From the NCBI GenBank assembly GCA_014799675.1, contig JAAVHM010000101.1, positions 2,617 to 19,151 on the forward strand: a stretch of DNA of 16,535 nt, read 5' to 3'. The notes under the pieces are model-generated. The model was not told the DNA's origin. It made no database searches and saw nothing but the letters and a program-made list of their open reading frames with translations. This DNA is from Ruminococcus sp. (GTDB lineage Bacteria > Bacillota > Clostridia > Oscillospirales > Ruminococcaceae). Made by a program: the position numbers and the translations under genes. Positions 1 to 6,624 of this stretch are shown one piece after another. Numbering within the stretch: the first letter of the stretch is position 1; each line of letters begins with the position of its first letter.

Positions 1-3
1 AAT

Positions 4-762
4 TTATTTTTTTGCCGCAATTAAAAATCTGTGAGTGTTTCCGCTGACCTTTCCGTGCTTTTCGATAATTTCCTGCGCCTTGCAAAGCTGCTCAAAATTA
101 TTCAGGACGGAAAATCCGAGAAATTCCCACTCAATTATTCTTGCGAACCAGACCAGCGCTCCCACATCATAAAACTCAATGGGACGGAAGCATTCTCCCT
201 GCTTTAAAATCGTAAAGCCGTTTTCTTCAAACCGACGAAGGTTGTTTTCTAAATTCCAACCCTTGAATTTCTGTTCCGCATTGGGACAGAGAAGCTCCAC
301 AAGCTCCCTGTCGTTTTCGCAGCCAACCTGCTCTGTGACAAATATGCCGCCGTCTTTGAGAATACGCCGCAGTTCCGAAACATCATACGCTCCGTGGCGG
401 TTTATCACAATATCAAAGCTTTCGTTTTCAAACGGCATATCCGCATAGTTCTCCGCCTTTCGGAAATCAATTCCAAGGGGCAAAAGAGTTTCCTCGCAAA
501 GCTTGACGTTAGGAGGATACGCCTCTGTTGCGGAGGTCATTTTATATGGGTGTCCAAAGGACAGCAATGCCTCGCCGCCCGTGTCAATATCAAGCAAGCG
601 TTTTTCAGGAGAAAGATACTCCCGAACGATTTGAACGTAATCCCATTCAAGCTTATCTTCGCCGTTATTGAAACGTCCCTCAATATGGGAGAAATCCCAG
701 CCGTGTATGTGGGCAGCCGCTTCCTCGGCAAGCCATATTTTTTTCAATTCAGTGTAATTCAT
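4..762 (-). CDS. class I SAM-dependent methyltransferase, substrate unknown
   Basis: A 252-residue soluble protein with a Rossmann-type methyltransferase core. The SAM-binding motif I is at about residues 56-67 (LLDIDTGGEALL), an acidic residue ends strand 2 at E80 (TSATEAYPPN), and a motif-IV-like FDIVINRHGAY follows at 116-126. An N-terminal helical cap (IWLAEEAAAHIHGWDFSHIEGR) precedes the core. The frame is open 22 codons further upstream, but the ATG at 762 is preferred: it has GGAG 9 nt upstream and residues there begin the typical N-terminus (MNYTELKKIW). The upstream in-frame stretch would overlap the terminator-like hairpin of the leader. The methyl acceptor cannot be read from sequence; small molecule, protein and RNA are all possible. 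The gene has its own consensus promoter and a leader with a short ORF, suggesting regulated expression. No terminator is visible because the window ends just after the stop. Confidence 0.85.
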   Translation of the reverse strand: MNYTELKKIWLAEEAAAHIHGWDFSHIEGRFNNGEDKLEWDYVQIVREYLSPEKRLLDIDTGGEALLSFGHPYKMTSATEAYPPNVKLCEETLLPLGIDFRKAENYADMPFENESFDIVINRHGAYDVSELRRILKDGGIFVTEQVGCENDRELVELLCPNAEQKFKGWNLENNLRRFEENGFTILKQGECFRPIEFYDVGALVWFARIIEWEFLGFSVLNNFEQLCKAQEIIEKHGKVSGNTHRFLIAAKK

Positions 763-798
763 ATCAACTGCTCCTTTTTTAAATTTTTCAATAATTTC

Positions 799-876
799 AA
801 AAAATCGGTGCAGCCGTACTGATAACAAAAATATTTATCTCAATGCAATCTGTTATCAGATTTAAAACTGCACCGA
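799..876 (-). promoter_or_regulatory. attenuator-like terminator hairpin in the methyltransferase leader
   Basis: Read on the minus strand, a 9-bp outer stem TCGGTGCAG/CTGCACCGA (plus-strand 867-876 region with 805-813) is followed directly by six T. Inside it a second 9-bp stem CTGATAACA/TGTTATCAG (851-859 with 819-827) forms across a 23-nt loop; the two stems are separated by an 8 x 5 internal loop. A competing 14-nt local hairpin, ATCTG-ATAA-CAGAT (848-861), uses part of the inner stem, so the two folds exclude each other. The 5' arm of the outer stem overlaps codons 7-9 of the leader ORF. This is the arrangement expected of ribosome-controlled transcription attenuation; the mechanism is inference, the pairings are seen. 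Confidence 0.6.
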
Positions 877-894
877 GTAGTTAATTCGTCCCAT
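862..894 (-). CDS. 10-residue leader peptide upstream of the methyltransferase
   Basis: A short ORF encoding MGRINYSVQF and ending in TAA. It has a good ribosome binding site, GGAG at 902-905, 7 nt before the ATG, and lies about 20 nt after the predicted transcription start. Its last codons are inside the 5' arm of the terminator-like hairpin, so a ribosome stalled on it would mask that arm. This matches the design of leader peptides that control resistance and rRNA-modification genes in Firmicutes, but nothing in the peptide identifies an inducer. It may alternatively be a chance ORF in a structured leader. Confidence 0.5.
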   Translation of the reverse strand: MGRINYSVQF

Positions 895-923
895 TTTTAC
901 GCTCCTTGTTTCAGAATAAATTA

Positions 924-952
924 ATTATATCATATTGCGGAAAAGTTGTCAA
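924..952 (-). promoter_or_regulatory. consensus sigma-A promoter of the methyltransferase
   Basis: On the minus strand TTGACA (947-952) and TATAAT (924-929) are both perfect hexamers, separated by exactly 17 bp. Transcription would start near 917, giving a leader of about 155 nt before the methyltransferase ATG. The -35 box lies immediately behind the T tract of the aminotransferase terminator, so the methyltransferase is an independent unit. Confidence 0.85.
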
Positions 953-953
953 A

Positions 954-987
954 TAAAAAGCCGACGGCGAATTTCTCACCGTCAGCC
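954..987 (-). terminator. rho-independent terminator of the aminotransferase gene
   Basis: Minus-strand 11-bp stem GCTGACGGTGA pairing with TCGCCGTCGGC, two G-U pairs, a short GAAAT loop, then TTTTT. It begins about 10 nt after the aminotransferase stop codon. Confidence 0.85.
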
Positions 988-996
988 GTATTATTT

Positions 997-2274
997 TCAG
1001 CCAAGTAATTTTTCCGCAGAGGCAAGCTTTACGCTTACGCAGAAGATCTGCATTGCCGCTTCAAGCTCCTCCAGTGGAGGATATGTGGGGGCAATTCTTA
1101 TATTCTTATCGTCGGGGTCTTTGCCATAGGGGAAGGTTGCTCCCGCAGATGTAAGCACAACGCCCGCTTCCTTGCAAAGCTGAACAACACGCTTTGCACA
1201 GCCGTTCAAGGTGTTTACCGAAATAAAGTAACCGCCCTTAGGCTTGTTCCATTCCAGAACGCCAAGCTCGCCAAGCTTGCTGTCAAGGTCGTTCAGAACG
1301 AGGTTGAATTTCGGCTCGATTATACCGCGGTGCTTTGCCATATGCTCCATGATGCCGTCCACATTCTTGAAATACTTAACATGGCGGAGCTGGTTTATCT
1401 TGTCGTAGCTTATGCACTGGATTCCCATAAGCTGTGTTATCTGCTTCATGTTGTTTACAGAACCTGCCATAATTGCAATTCCAGCGCCGGAGAAAGATAT
1501 CTTTGAAGTGGAGGCGAATATGAACACCATATCCTCCTTGCCCGTTTTCTTGCACTCGTCAAGAATGTTCAGTATCTTGTCGGGGTCGTCGGTAAGGTGG
1601 TGTACGCAGTAGGCGTTATCCCAGAAAATGCGGAAATCGTCAGCCTTTGGAGAAAGGTTAGCAAAACGCTTTACAACCTCGTCGGAGTAGGAAATTCCGT
1701 CGGGGTTTGAGTACAGCGGAACGCACCAAATACCCTTGACGGTATCGTCCTCGGCAACAAGCTTTTCTATCATATCCATGTCGGGACCGTCCGAATTCAT
1801 GGGTATGGTTATCATTTCAATGCCGAAATGCTCGCATATTGCAAAATGACGGTCATAGCCCGGCGCGGGACACAGGAACTTTACCTTGTCATATTTGCCC
1901 CAAGGCTTTTCGCTTCCAAGAACGCCGTGGGTCATTGCTCTTGAAACGGTATCGTACATCATAGCAAGGCTGGAGTTTCCGCCGATGATGAGTTCCTCCT
2001 CCTTAACGCCCAGCAGGTCGCCGAAAAGCACCTTAGCGTCGTGGATACCCGTCAGGCAGCCGTAGTTGCGGGCGTCTATACCGTCGGCGGTAAGCATACT
2101 TGCCGCGTTGGTGAAAACGTCAAACATAGGCATAGCAAGGTCAAGCTGCGCCGTGCTGGGCTTTCCGCGGGACATATCAAGCTTCATGCCCTTGGCTTTG
2201 TAGCCCTCGTATTCCTTTTCACATTCCGCTTTGAACGCGGAAAGCTGTTCCTTATTCATTTCTGTAAGCTTCAT
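997..2274 (-). CDS. PLP-dependent aminotransferase, type Ic aspartate aminotransferase-like
   Basis: A 425-residue fold-type I aminotransferase, cytosolic, expected to exchange amino groups between an amino acid (probably aspartate) and 2-oxoglutarate. The internal motifs MSRGKPSTAQLDL (34-46), YGCLTG (71-76), SNPDG (189-193), WDNAY (218-222, Asn/Asp and Tyr contacts to PLP) and STSK (255-258, K258 the Schiff-base lysine) match the PF12897 group that includes the C. glutamicum type Ic enzyme; the length fits. The frame is open to 2373, but that extension would start inside the promoter -10 region. The ATG at 2274 has an AAAGGAAAG ribosome binding site and starts the normal N-terminus (MKLTEMNKEQ). 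It is a monocistronic gene with its own promoter and terminator. Aspartate as the substrate is inferred from the family. Confidence 0.9.
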   Translation of the reverse strand: MKLTEMNKEQLSAFKAECEKEYEGYKAKGMKLDMSRGKPSTAQLDLAMPMFDVFTNAASMLTADGIDARNYGCLTGIHDAKVLFGDLLGVKEEELIIGGNSSLAMMYDTVSRAMTHGVLGSEKPWGKYDKVKFLCPAPGYDRHFAICEHFGIEMITIPMNSDGPDMDMIEKLVAEDDTVKGIWCVPLYSNPDGISYSDEVVKRFANLSPKADDFRIFWDNAYCVHHLTDDPDKILNILDECKKTGKEDMVFIFASTSKISFSGAGIAIMAGSVNNMKQITQLMGIQCISYDKINQLRHVKYFKNVDGIMEHMAKHRGIIEPKFNLVLNDLDSKLGELGVLEWNKPKGGYFISVNTLNGCAKRVVQLCKEAGVVLTSAGATFPYGKDPDDKNIRIAPTYPPLEELEAAMQIFCVSVKLASAEKLLG

Positions 2275-2376
2275 GATTATCTTTCCTTTCAGTAAAGAAA
2301 TTTTTTTAAAAAGTGTACTGTATACGACTACAGTTGTTTTCCGCATACGCACGTCTTTAAATTCAATCCACATTAT

Positions 2377-2405
2377 ATAATACTACATTTCGGCAGAATT
2401 TGCAA
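2377..2405 (-). promoter_or_regulatory. predicted sigma-A promoter of the aminotransferase
   Basis: Minus-strand TTGCAA (2400-2405) and TATTAT (2377-2382) separated by 17 bp, followed by an overlapping TATAAT two bases further on. Start of transcription near 2370 leaves a ~95-nt 5' UTR. Confidence 0.6.
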
Positions 2406-2440
2406 GTGTTTTATAAATTTCCTGCAAATTATTTTCTTAT

Positions 2441-2556
2441 AATTAATAATTAACAATCAATAATTAATAATTGCTCGGAAAAATGTTAATTTTTTGCAAA
2501 ACAACATTTGCCGCAGCAACGTTCATTATTAATTATTAACTATTAATTATTAATTA
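2441..2556. repeat. palindromic AT-rich heptad-repeat element (MITE-like), copy 1
   Basis: Left arm (2441-2474) is built of AATTAAT-type heptads and right arm (2522-2556) of TTAATTA-type heptads. The arms are reverse complements with about four mismatches. The core continues the palindrome: TTGCT/AGCAA, CGG/CCG and AAATGTT/AACATTT. The whole element could fold into one long hairpin. It fills the only stretch of this intergenic region not used by the aminotransferase promoter and the vWA terminator. No coding sequence and no target-site duplication are evident. The right arm is 33/35 identical to that of copy 2 at 9456-9490. Confidence 0.8.
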
Positions 2557-2590
2557 AAAAAGCCGCCGCACATTATCTGCACGGCGGCGG
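2556..2590 (-). terminator. rho-independent terminator of the vWA protein gene
   Basis: On the minus strand GCCGCCG pairs with CGGCGGC, extended inward by TGCA/TGTG wobble pairs around a GATAA loop, followed by TTTTTT. It lies 7 nt after the vWA stop codon. Its T tract merges with the right arm of the palindromic repeat. Confidence 0.9.
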
Positions 2591-2596
2591 TTTGTG

Positions 2597-4573
2597 TTAA
2601 GCATTGTTCTTGATGTATTTTTTAATAAGGCTTATAAGCTCCTTTGCATATGTATCGGGGTTCTCAATGCTTTGAGCAAGCTTTAACGCCGACTGCGCGG
2701 TTGAGCTTCCCTTGTAATCGCTGTTCTTTAAGGTAAGTCCGAACTCGGCGGCGGCGCAGGCAAGCTTCATTCCGTCGCTCATGGTCTTGGAGCAGTCCTC
2801 CTTGCTGACGATCTCCGTGACCTGCTGAATTTTGCCTGTTTCGGCATTTTTATAGCGTACCTTTATTGTCAGCAGCTCGCTTGTTGCCGCATTGCCCGAA
2901 TTCTCCTGATATTTAAGGGACTCCTTAGACTTTCCGTCCGCGGGAATGATTTCATACAAAGCAGTAACGCTCTGACCTGCTCCGACCTCTCCCGCGTCCT
3001 TGGTGTTGTCGGTAAAATCTTCGTTCGCCATGATACGGTTGTCGTAGCCGATAAGACGGTAGCTTTTTACATTTGCGGGATTGAATTCAACCTGTATTTT
3101 AACGTCCCCCGCAATGGTGAAAAGTGTGCTGTTCCGTTCCTCGGAAAGAACCTTGTAAGCTTCCCTTGCGGTGTCAATATAGTGGTAGCTGCCGTTGCCG
3201 TTGTCAGCAAGAGCCTCCATTTTGTTGTCCTTGATGTTGTCCTTGCCGAAGCCCAGAACCGTGAAGTACACGCCGCTTTTACGCTTTTCCTCGATAAGCT
3301 TTGTAAGCTCCTCCTCGCTTGAAATACCAACGTTAAGGTCGCCGTCCGTCATAAGAATTATACGGTTGTTTCCTCCCTCGATAAAATATTTTTCCGCAAG
3401 AGCGTAAGCCGCATTGATACCGCTTTCGCCGTTTGTGCTGCCGTCCGCTTCAAGAAGAGACGTAAGCGCGGAAACGGTCTTTACCTGCGTACCCTTTGCC
3501 CCTGCAAGAATGACCCGTTCCTCGCCCGAATATGTGATTATGGAAATCCTGTCCTCGTCGGTCATAGTCTTTGAAAGGGTCTTTATGGACTTTATAGCAA
3601 GGTCTATCTTTTCTTCCTTTTCCCAGCCCATAGAGCCGCTTGTGTCCACCAGAAATACAAGGTTTGAAGCAGGGGTCTCAATTAAGTCCTTGCCCTGAAT
3701 GCCAACCTTAAGAAGCTGTGAACCGCTGTTCCACGGGCAGTCGGTAAGCTCGGTATTGATGTTGAATGTACTCTTCTCCGGCTTGGGATAGCTGTAATCG
3801 AAATAGTTAAGCATTTCCTCAATTCTTACAGCGTCGGCGGGAACTTTGTCGCCGTCGTTGATAAGCCTGCGGATATTTGCATAGGAAGCCGTGTCCACGT
3901 CCGCTGAAAATGTTGAAAGAGGGCTTATAGCGGGATTTTTATAGCCGCTTTCATCGCTGTGCTTGTATTCCTCGGCGTTGGGGTCGCTGCCGATATACAC
4001 TGCCCCGGGTTCTTCAGGATTTGGAGGACACTCATCGGCTTCCATAGGGGGAGCGCCGACAGAGACTGCCTCTGCGGGTTCATAATCATAGTCATCCACT
4101 TCCTCGCAATCCGCCTCGTAATAAATGTCGTCATCTTCAACGGGCGCGCCCATGGCGGCTTCATAAACCTCCCTCTCTTTATATTCAATTGTATTTGAAT
4201 AATCGCTGTACTTTTTCTTGTCGTCATATGTAAAGGTAACGGCTCTTACTCTGTACTGTCCCTGTCCGTAACTGCTGCAATGGAAATTCAGGTCAAGGGT
4301 CTCGCCGACCTTTGAGTAGCTCCCGCCCTCGGTTTTTCTGCGGTACACCTCATAATAAAGCGCGCCGTCCACAGCCGTCCATGATAAAGTGTCATAGTAA
4401 TAGCCATTATCTTTTTTAAGCTTCGGCTTTGATTTCTCAAAGGATCTTACTTCATTTGAAGTTATCGGCGTCGGCAGGTTGTCAAGGTCTATCTTCGCCG
4501 ACACGGATACAGCGGGGAGAGTTCCAAGCGTAAGGACTGCCGCCAGTACGCCTGCTAAAATTCGTTTTTTCAT
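2597..4573 (-). CDS. secreted YfbK-like von Willebrand factor A domain protein
   Basis: A 658-residue exported protein. A signal peptide with a type I cleavage site is clear (MKKRILAGVLAAVLTLG then VSVSA, about residue 26). Next comes a fibronectin-III-like segment (about 45-130, WTAVDGALYYEVYRR ... YRVRAVTF), then an acidic, low-complexity Asp/Glu/Pro linker (about 145-200). The YfbK-type N-terminal vWA-associated region follows (about 215-300), then the vWA domain with an intact DTSGS MIDAS motif at 310-314. The C-terminus resembles the YfbK C-terminal domain. The family role is metal-dependent protein binding; the partner is unknown. Start at 4573 is chosen because GGAAG precedes it by about 7 nt and it directly begins the signal peptide; an ATG six codons upstream lacks this. 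The gene is single, with its own terminator. The fibronectin-like N-terminal module in front of a YfbK core is the distinctive point. Confidence 0.9.
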   Translation of the reverse strand: MKKRILAGVLAAVLTLGTLPAVSVSAKIDLDNLPTPITSNEVRSFEKSKPKLKKDNGYYYDTLSWTAVDGALYYEVYRRKTEGGSYSKVGETLDLNFHCSSYGQGQYRVRAVTFTYDDKKKYSDYSNTIEYKEREVYEAAMGAPVEDDDIYYEADCEEVDDYDYEPAEAVSVGAPPMEADECPPNPEEPGAVYIGSDPNAEEYKHSDESGYKNPAISPLSTFSADVDTASYANIRRLINDGDKVPADAVRIEEMLNYFDYSYPKPEKSTFNINTELTDCPWNSGSQLLKVGIQGKDLIETPASNLVFLVDTSGSMGWEKEEKIDLAIKSIKTLSKTMTDEDRISIITYSGEERVILAGAKGTQVKTVSALTSLLEADGSTNGESGINAAYALAEKYFIEGGNNRIILMTDGDLNVGISSEEELTKLIEEKRKSGVYFTVLGFGKDNIKDNKMEALADNGNGSYHYIDTAREAYKVLSEERNSTLFTIAGDVKIQVEFNPANVKSYRLIGYDNRIMANEDFTDNTKDAGEVGAGQSVTALYEIIPADGKSKESLKYQENSGNAATSELLTIKVRYKNAETGKIQQVTEIVSKEDCSKTMSDGMKLACAAAEFGLTLKNSDYKGSSTAQSALKLAQSIENPDTYAKELISLIKKYIKNNA

Positions 4574-4593
4574 GGTAAAACTTCCTTTCATTT

Positions 4594-4628
4594 CTAGATG
4601 CCGGAAGACAGAGGCTAGAGGCTGGAGA
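4594..4628. repeat. degenerate heptad repeat upstream of the vWA gene
   Basis: Five 7-bp units in phase, the clearest being CTAGAGG and CTGGAGA, related to the TAGAGGA/TAGAGGT heptads at 9257 and 12407. The array lies in the 5' UTR, just upstream of the vWA ribosome binding site. Confidence 0.5.
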
Positions 4629-4690
4629 ATAGCATTTCCTCTTCTTCCTTGATTTGGGGCTTTCTATAAGTAATACAATTCAGAAGCCCG

Positions 4691-4742
4691 AAATTTTTCA
4701 TGTGCGGGAAAAATTTTTTATTTTTGTAATAACTTACAAAAA
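4691..4742. other. two AT-rich inverted repeats between fic and the vWA gene
   Basis: AAATTTTTC (4691-4699) and GAAAAATTT (4708-4716) form a perfect 9-bp inverted repeat with an 8-nt loop. TTTTTGTAA-TAAC-TTACAAAAA (4721-4742) is a second perfect 9-bp inverted repeat, 13 nt after the fic stop. Neither has a GC-rich stem, so terminator function for fic is weak; operator function is possible. No confident vWA promoter is seen in this 181-bp gap. Confidence 0.4.
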
Positions 4743-4754
4743 GCAGATAATTTT

Positions 4755-5489
4755 TTATACAAAATAACTGCATTTTTCTTCATAGACCGCCTGTTCCTTT
4801 TCAAGCAGGGCGGCAAGCTTGTCTATGCGTTTTTCCTCACTGTACTGCTTCAAGCCGTCCATATATTCGCCGCGGTTGTTATCCTCTATAACGGCGGGGA
4901 CTATCCCGTTTTTCAGACATTCCCTGAACAGGATAATACGCCCCGTCCTGCCGTTGCCGTCCTGAAACGGGTGTATGCTCTCATACCATGCGTGAAATTC
5001 CGCAAGGACCGCAATGTCGGTCTGCCGTTCAAAGTACCATTTTAAAAGCCGTTCCATTTCACCCCGCACGTCCTCGGGCTTTGCGGTCTGATATATTCCG
5101 ACAATGTTGGGACGTTCCTTATAATCGCCTATTGCATAGCCGTTTGCCCTGTCCTCAAACACCCCCGATTTAAGCTCATAGTGAAAGCTTTTTATAAGCT
5201 CCTGTGACAGCGGTTCATCTAACGTGTCAAGCATTTTGTTGAACATCAAAAAATGCCCGTTCATTTCCTCAACGTCCTTGGCTCTGTAATAGCTGTCGGA
5301 ACGGGGCAGCGTGCCGTTGTCAAACAAAGAAGCCGTCTGCTCCTCCGTAAGAGTGCTGCCCTCTATCTTGTTTGAATTGTAAGCAAGCAGTCTTTGAGTA
5401 TATGCGTATACCCCGCTTCTGTCAAATCTGCCGCGTTCGATCCTAAATCTTTCCAAAAGGAATTCGGTAAATTTTTTTTGATTTTCCAT
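4755..5489 (-). CDS. class II Fic family protein (probable AMPylator)
   Basis: A 244-residue cytosolic Fic protein. The catalytic loop HPFQDGNGRTGR (173-184) is an exact match to HPFx[D/E]GNGRxxR with the catalytic His173. An N-terminal inhibitory-helix motif SNKIEG (39-44) matches (S/T)xxxE(G/N), with E43 as the glutamate expected to block ATP in the resting state; this places it in class II, self-inhibited Fic proteins. Known enzymes of the family transfer AMP to Ser/Thr/Tyr hydroxyls of target proteins; the target here is unknown. The ORF can be opened at a GTG 9 nt upstream, but the ATG at 5489 has AAAGGTGG just ahead. It has its own promoter placed directly after the gerC stop. No antitoxin partner gene is adjacent, consistent with the inhibitory motif being in cis. 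Confidence 0.93.
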   Translation of the reverse strand: MENQKKFTEFLLERFRIERGRFDRSGVYAYTQRLLAYNSNKIEGSTLTEEQTASLFDNGTLPRSDSYYRAKDVEEMNGHFLMFNKMLDTLDEPLSQELIKSFHYELKSGVFEDRANGYAIGDYKERPNIVGIYQTAKPEDVRGEMERLLKWYFERQTDIAVLAEFHAWYESIHPFQDGNGRTGRIILFRECLKNGIVPAVIEDNNRGEYMDGLKQYSEEKRIDKLAALLEKEQAVYEEKCSYFV

Positions 5490-5521
5490 AATGCCCACCT
5501 TTGCAGTTTATTGTTATTTAG

Positions 5522-5550
5522 ATTATAACATATGTTTAAGTTTAAGTCAA
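5522..5550 (-). promoter_or_regulatory. predicted sigma-A promoter of fic
   Basis: Minus-strand TTGACT (5545-5550) and a perfect TATAAT (5522-5527) with a 17-bp spacer that contains a short direct repeat (TTTAAG). The -35 box starts 6 bp after the stop codon of gerC, and no terminator is visible between, so germination-operon transcripts may also read into fic. Confidence 0.75.
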
Positions 5551-5556
5551 TTATTG

Positions 5557-6624
5557 CTATTCATGGGAAACAATATTCACCGTCAGAACGCTTTCCCGCA
5601 GGTACTTCTCATCATTCTTGCAGTACTCGCCGTAAAAGTCGGGACAGTCCCGCCGCACAAGCTTTTTTATGTCGAACACGTCGCAGGAATTGTACCACAC
5701 CGCCGTTGAAAACGCGCTTATGCAGGTGTCCTTGACGCTTTCGCGGACAGCCGCTTCAATAAGCTTTTCGTTTGCCCCGAAAGGGTTTTCCTCGGTTTTT
5801 ATTTTTATGCAAACGTCCGCGTAAACTTTTAGCTTTCCCTCGGAATACTCCGTTTTCAGGCAGGATTTAGACCCCGTTATATACGCAGTCGCGCGGTTTT
5901 CCCCCGCCGTTACGGGGACGGTTATCCTGTCCCCGCACTCAAATGCGTTGGTCAGAAGTTTTACACCCTGCACGTCTTCCTCCGCAAGAAAACCTGCCGT
6001 ACCGTTTTTCCGCGCAAAGGTCATGCCGCGGAACTTTATTGTCTCGCCGTCCGAAACGATACAGGGCAAAGCCGCCGCAGAGTCGGCTATACCTGTTTTT
6101 GAAGCAACGTCCGCAACGGAGGTGTACACCGTTTTTCCCTGTGAAGCCGCCGTCTCCATAAGCTTTAAAAGCTGTTCGGCGGAAAATGTTCCGTCCTCAA
6201 GGAGCGTCCCCACCGCCGCCTGCGGGTCGTCCGAATACGCCACGGGACAGGAGGGTGACACGCTTCCGTCAAGGAAAAGCGCAAGCTCGTCCGAGGGATT
6301 TTCAATGCCCTCCCCGATAACAAGCAGCTTGATGTGTCCTAAAAAAAGCTTTTTGCCCAGAGAAAGCTCCGCGTCGGAAAGAGCCGCGGAAATGGTCGCC
6401 CCGCTGCCGTTTACGGTCACGCTGTTCGCCTTGCTTACGTCGGGGTCGGGAGAACCGCTTTCCGACTTGTAGATTTGCAGGGAGACCATGTAGACCTCGT
6501 CCCTGCGTTCAAGTCCCATAAGCTGAACAAACGCCCTATCGTTGACCTCCAAGCCCCCGAAGCAGCCCGACAATGTCAGGGCGGTGCAGACGAAAAATAT
6601 TACGCAAAATATTTTTTTAAGCAT
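5557..6624 (-). CDS. gerAC: Ger(x)C family spore germination lipoprotein (receptor C subunit)
   Basis: A 355-residue lipoprotein. The signal sequence ends in a lipobox LSGC with the lipidated cysteine at 21, followed by the typical N-terminus of the family (GLEVNDRAFVQLMGLERRD). The C-terminal half has the alternating hydrophobic pattern of the Spore_GerAC domain, and the length fits the family. It is the outer-leaflet C subunit of a nutrient germinant receptor in the spore inner membrane. The start is taken at the ATG at 6624: GAGGTG lies 9 nt upstream, and the in-frame GTG at 6636 is itself part of that ribosome binding site. The gene overlaps the end of gerAB by 8 nt, indicating translational coupling. 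The symbol is generic for the subunit type and does not imply germinant specificity. Confidence 0.9.
   Translation of the reverse strand: MLKKIFCVIFFVCTALTLSGCFGGLEVNDRAFVQLMGLERRDEVYMVSLQIYKSESGSPDPDVSKANSVTVNGSGATISAALSDAELSLGKKLFLGHIKLLVIGEGIENPSDELALFLDGSVSPSCPVAYSDDPQAAVGTLLEDGTFSAEQLLKLMETAASQGKTVYTSVADVASKTGIADSAAALPCIVSDGETIKFRGMTFARKNGTAGFLAEEDVQGVKLLTNAFECGDRITVPVTAGENRATAYITGSKSCLKTEYSEGKLKVYADVCIKIKTEENPFGANEKLIEAAVRESVKDTCISAFSTAVWYNSCDVFDIKKLVRRDCPDFYGEYCKNDEKYLRESVLTVNIVSHE

Noticed and set aside
763..828. N-terminal extension of the methyltransferase to a start at 828
   Set aside because: It would run through the terminator-like stem, and the internal ATG at 762 has GGAG at good spacing and the expected family N-terminus.
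2275..2373. N-terminal extension of the aminotransferase
   Set aside because: It starts within the predicted promoter and lacks family-like sequence; ATG 2274 has a ribosome binding site.
4691..4716. Terminator for fic
   Set aside because: The inverted repeat is perfect but all A/T in the stem except one pair, and on the minus strand it is not followed by a T tract.
5948..6472. Long open frame (174 codons) opposite gerAC
   Set aside because: Antisense shadow of a well-supported gene; Ser/Pro-rich composition, no ribosome binding site or family resemblance. The same holds for the open frames opposite gerAA (8270-8878), the lipoprotein/ricT (11095-11757) and the decarboxylase (14449-15105).
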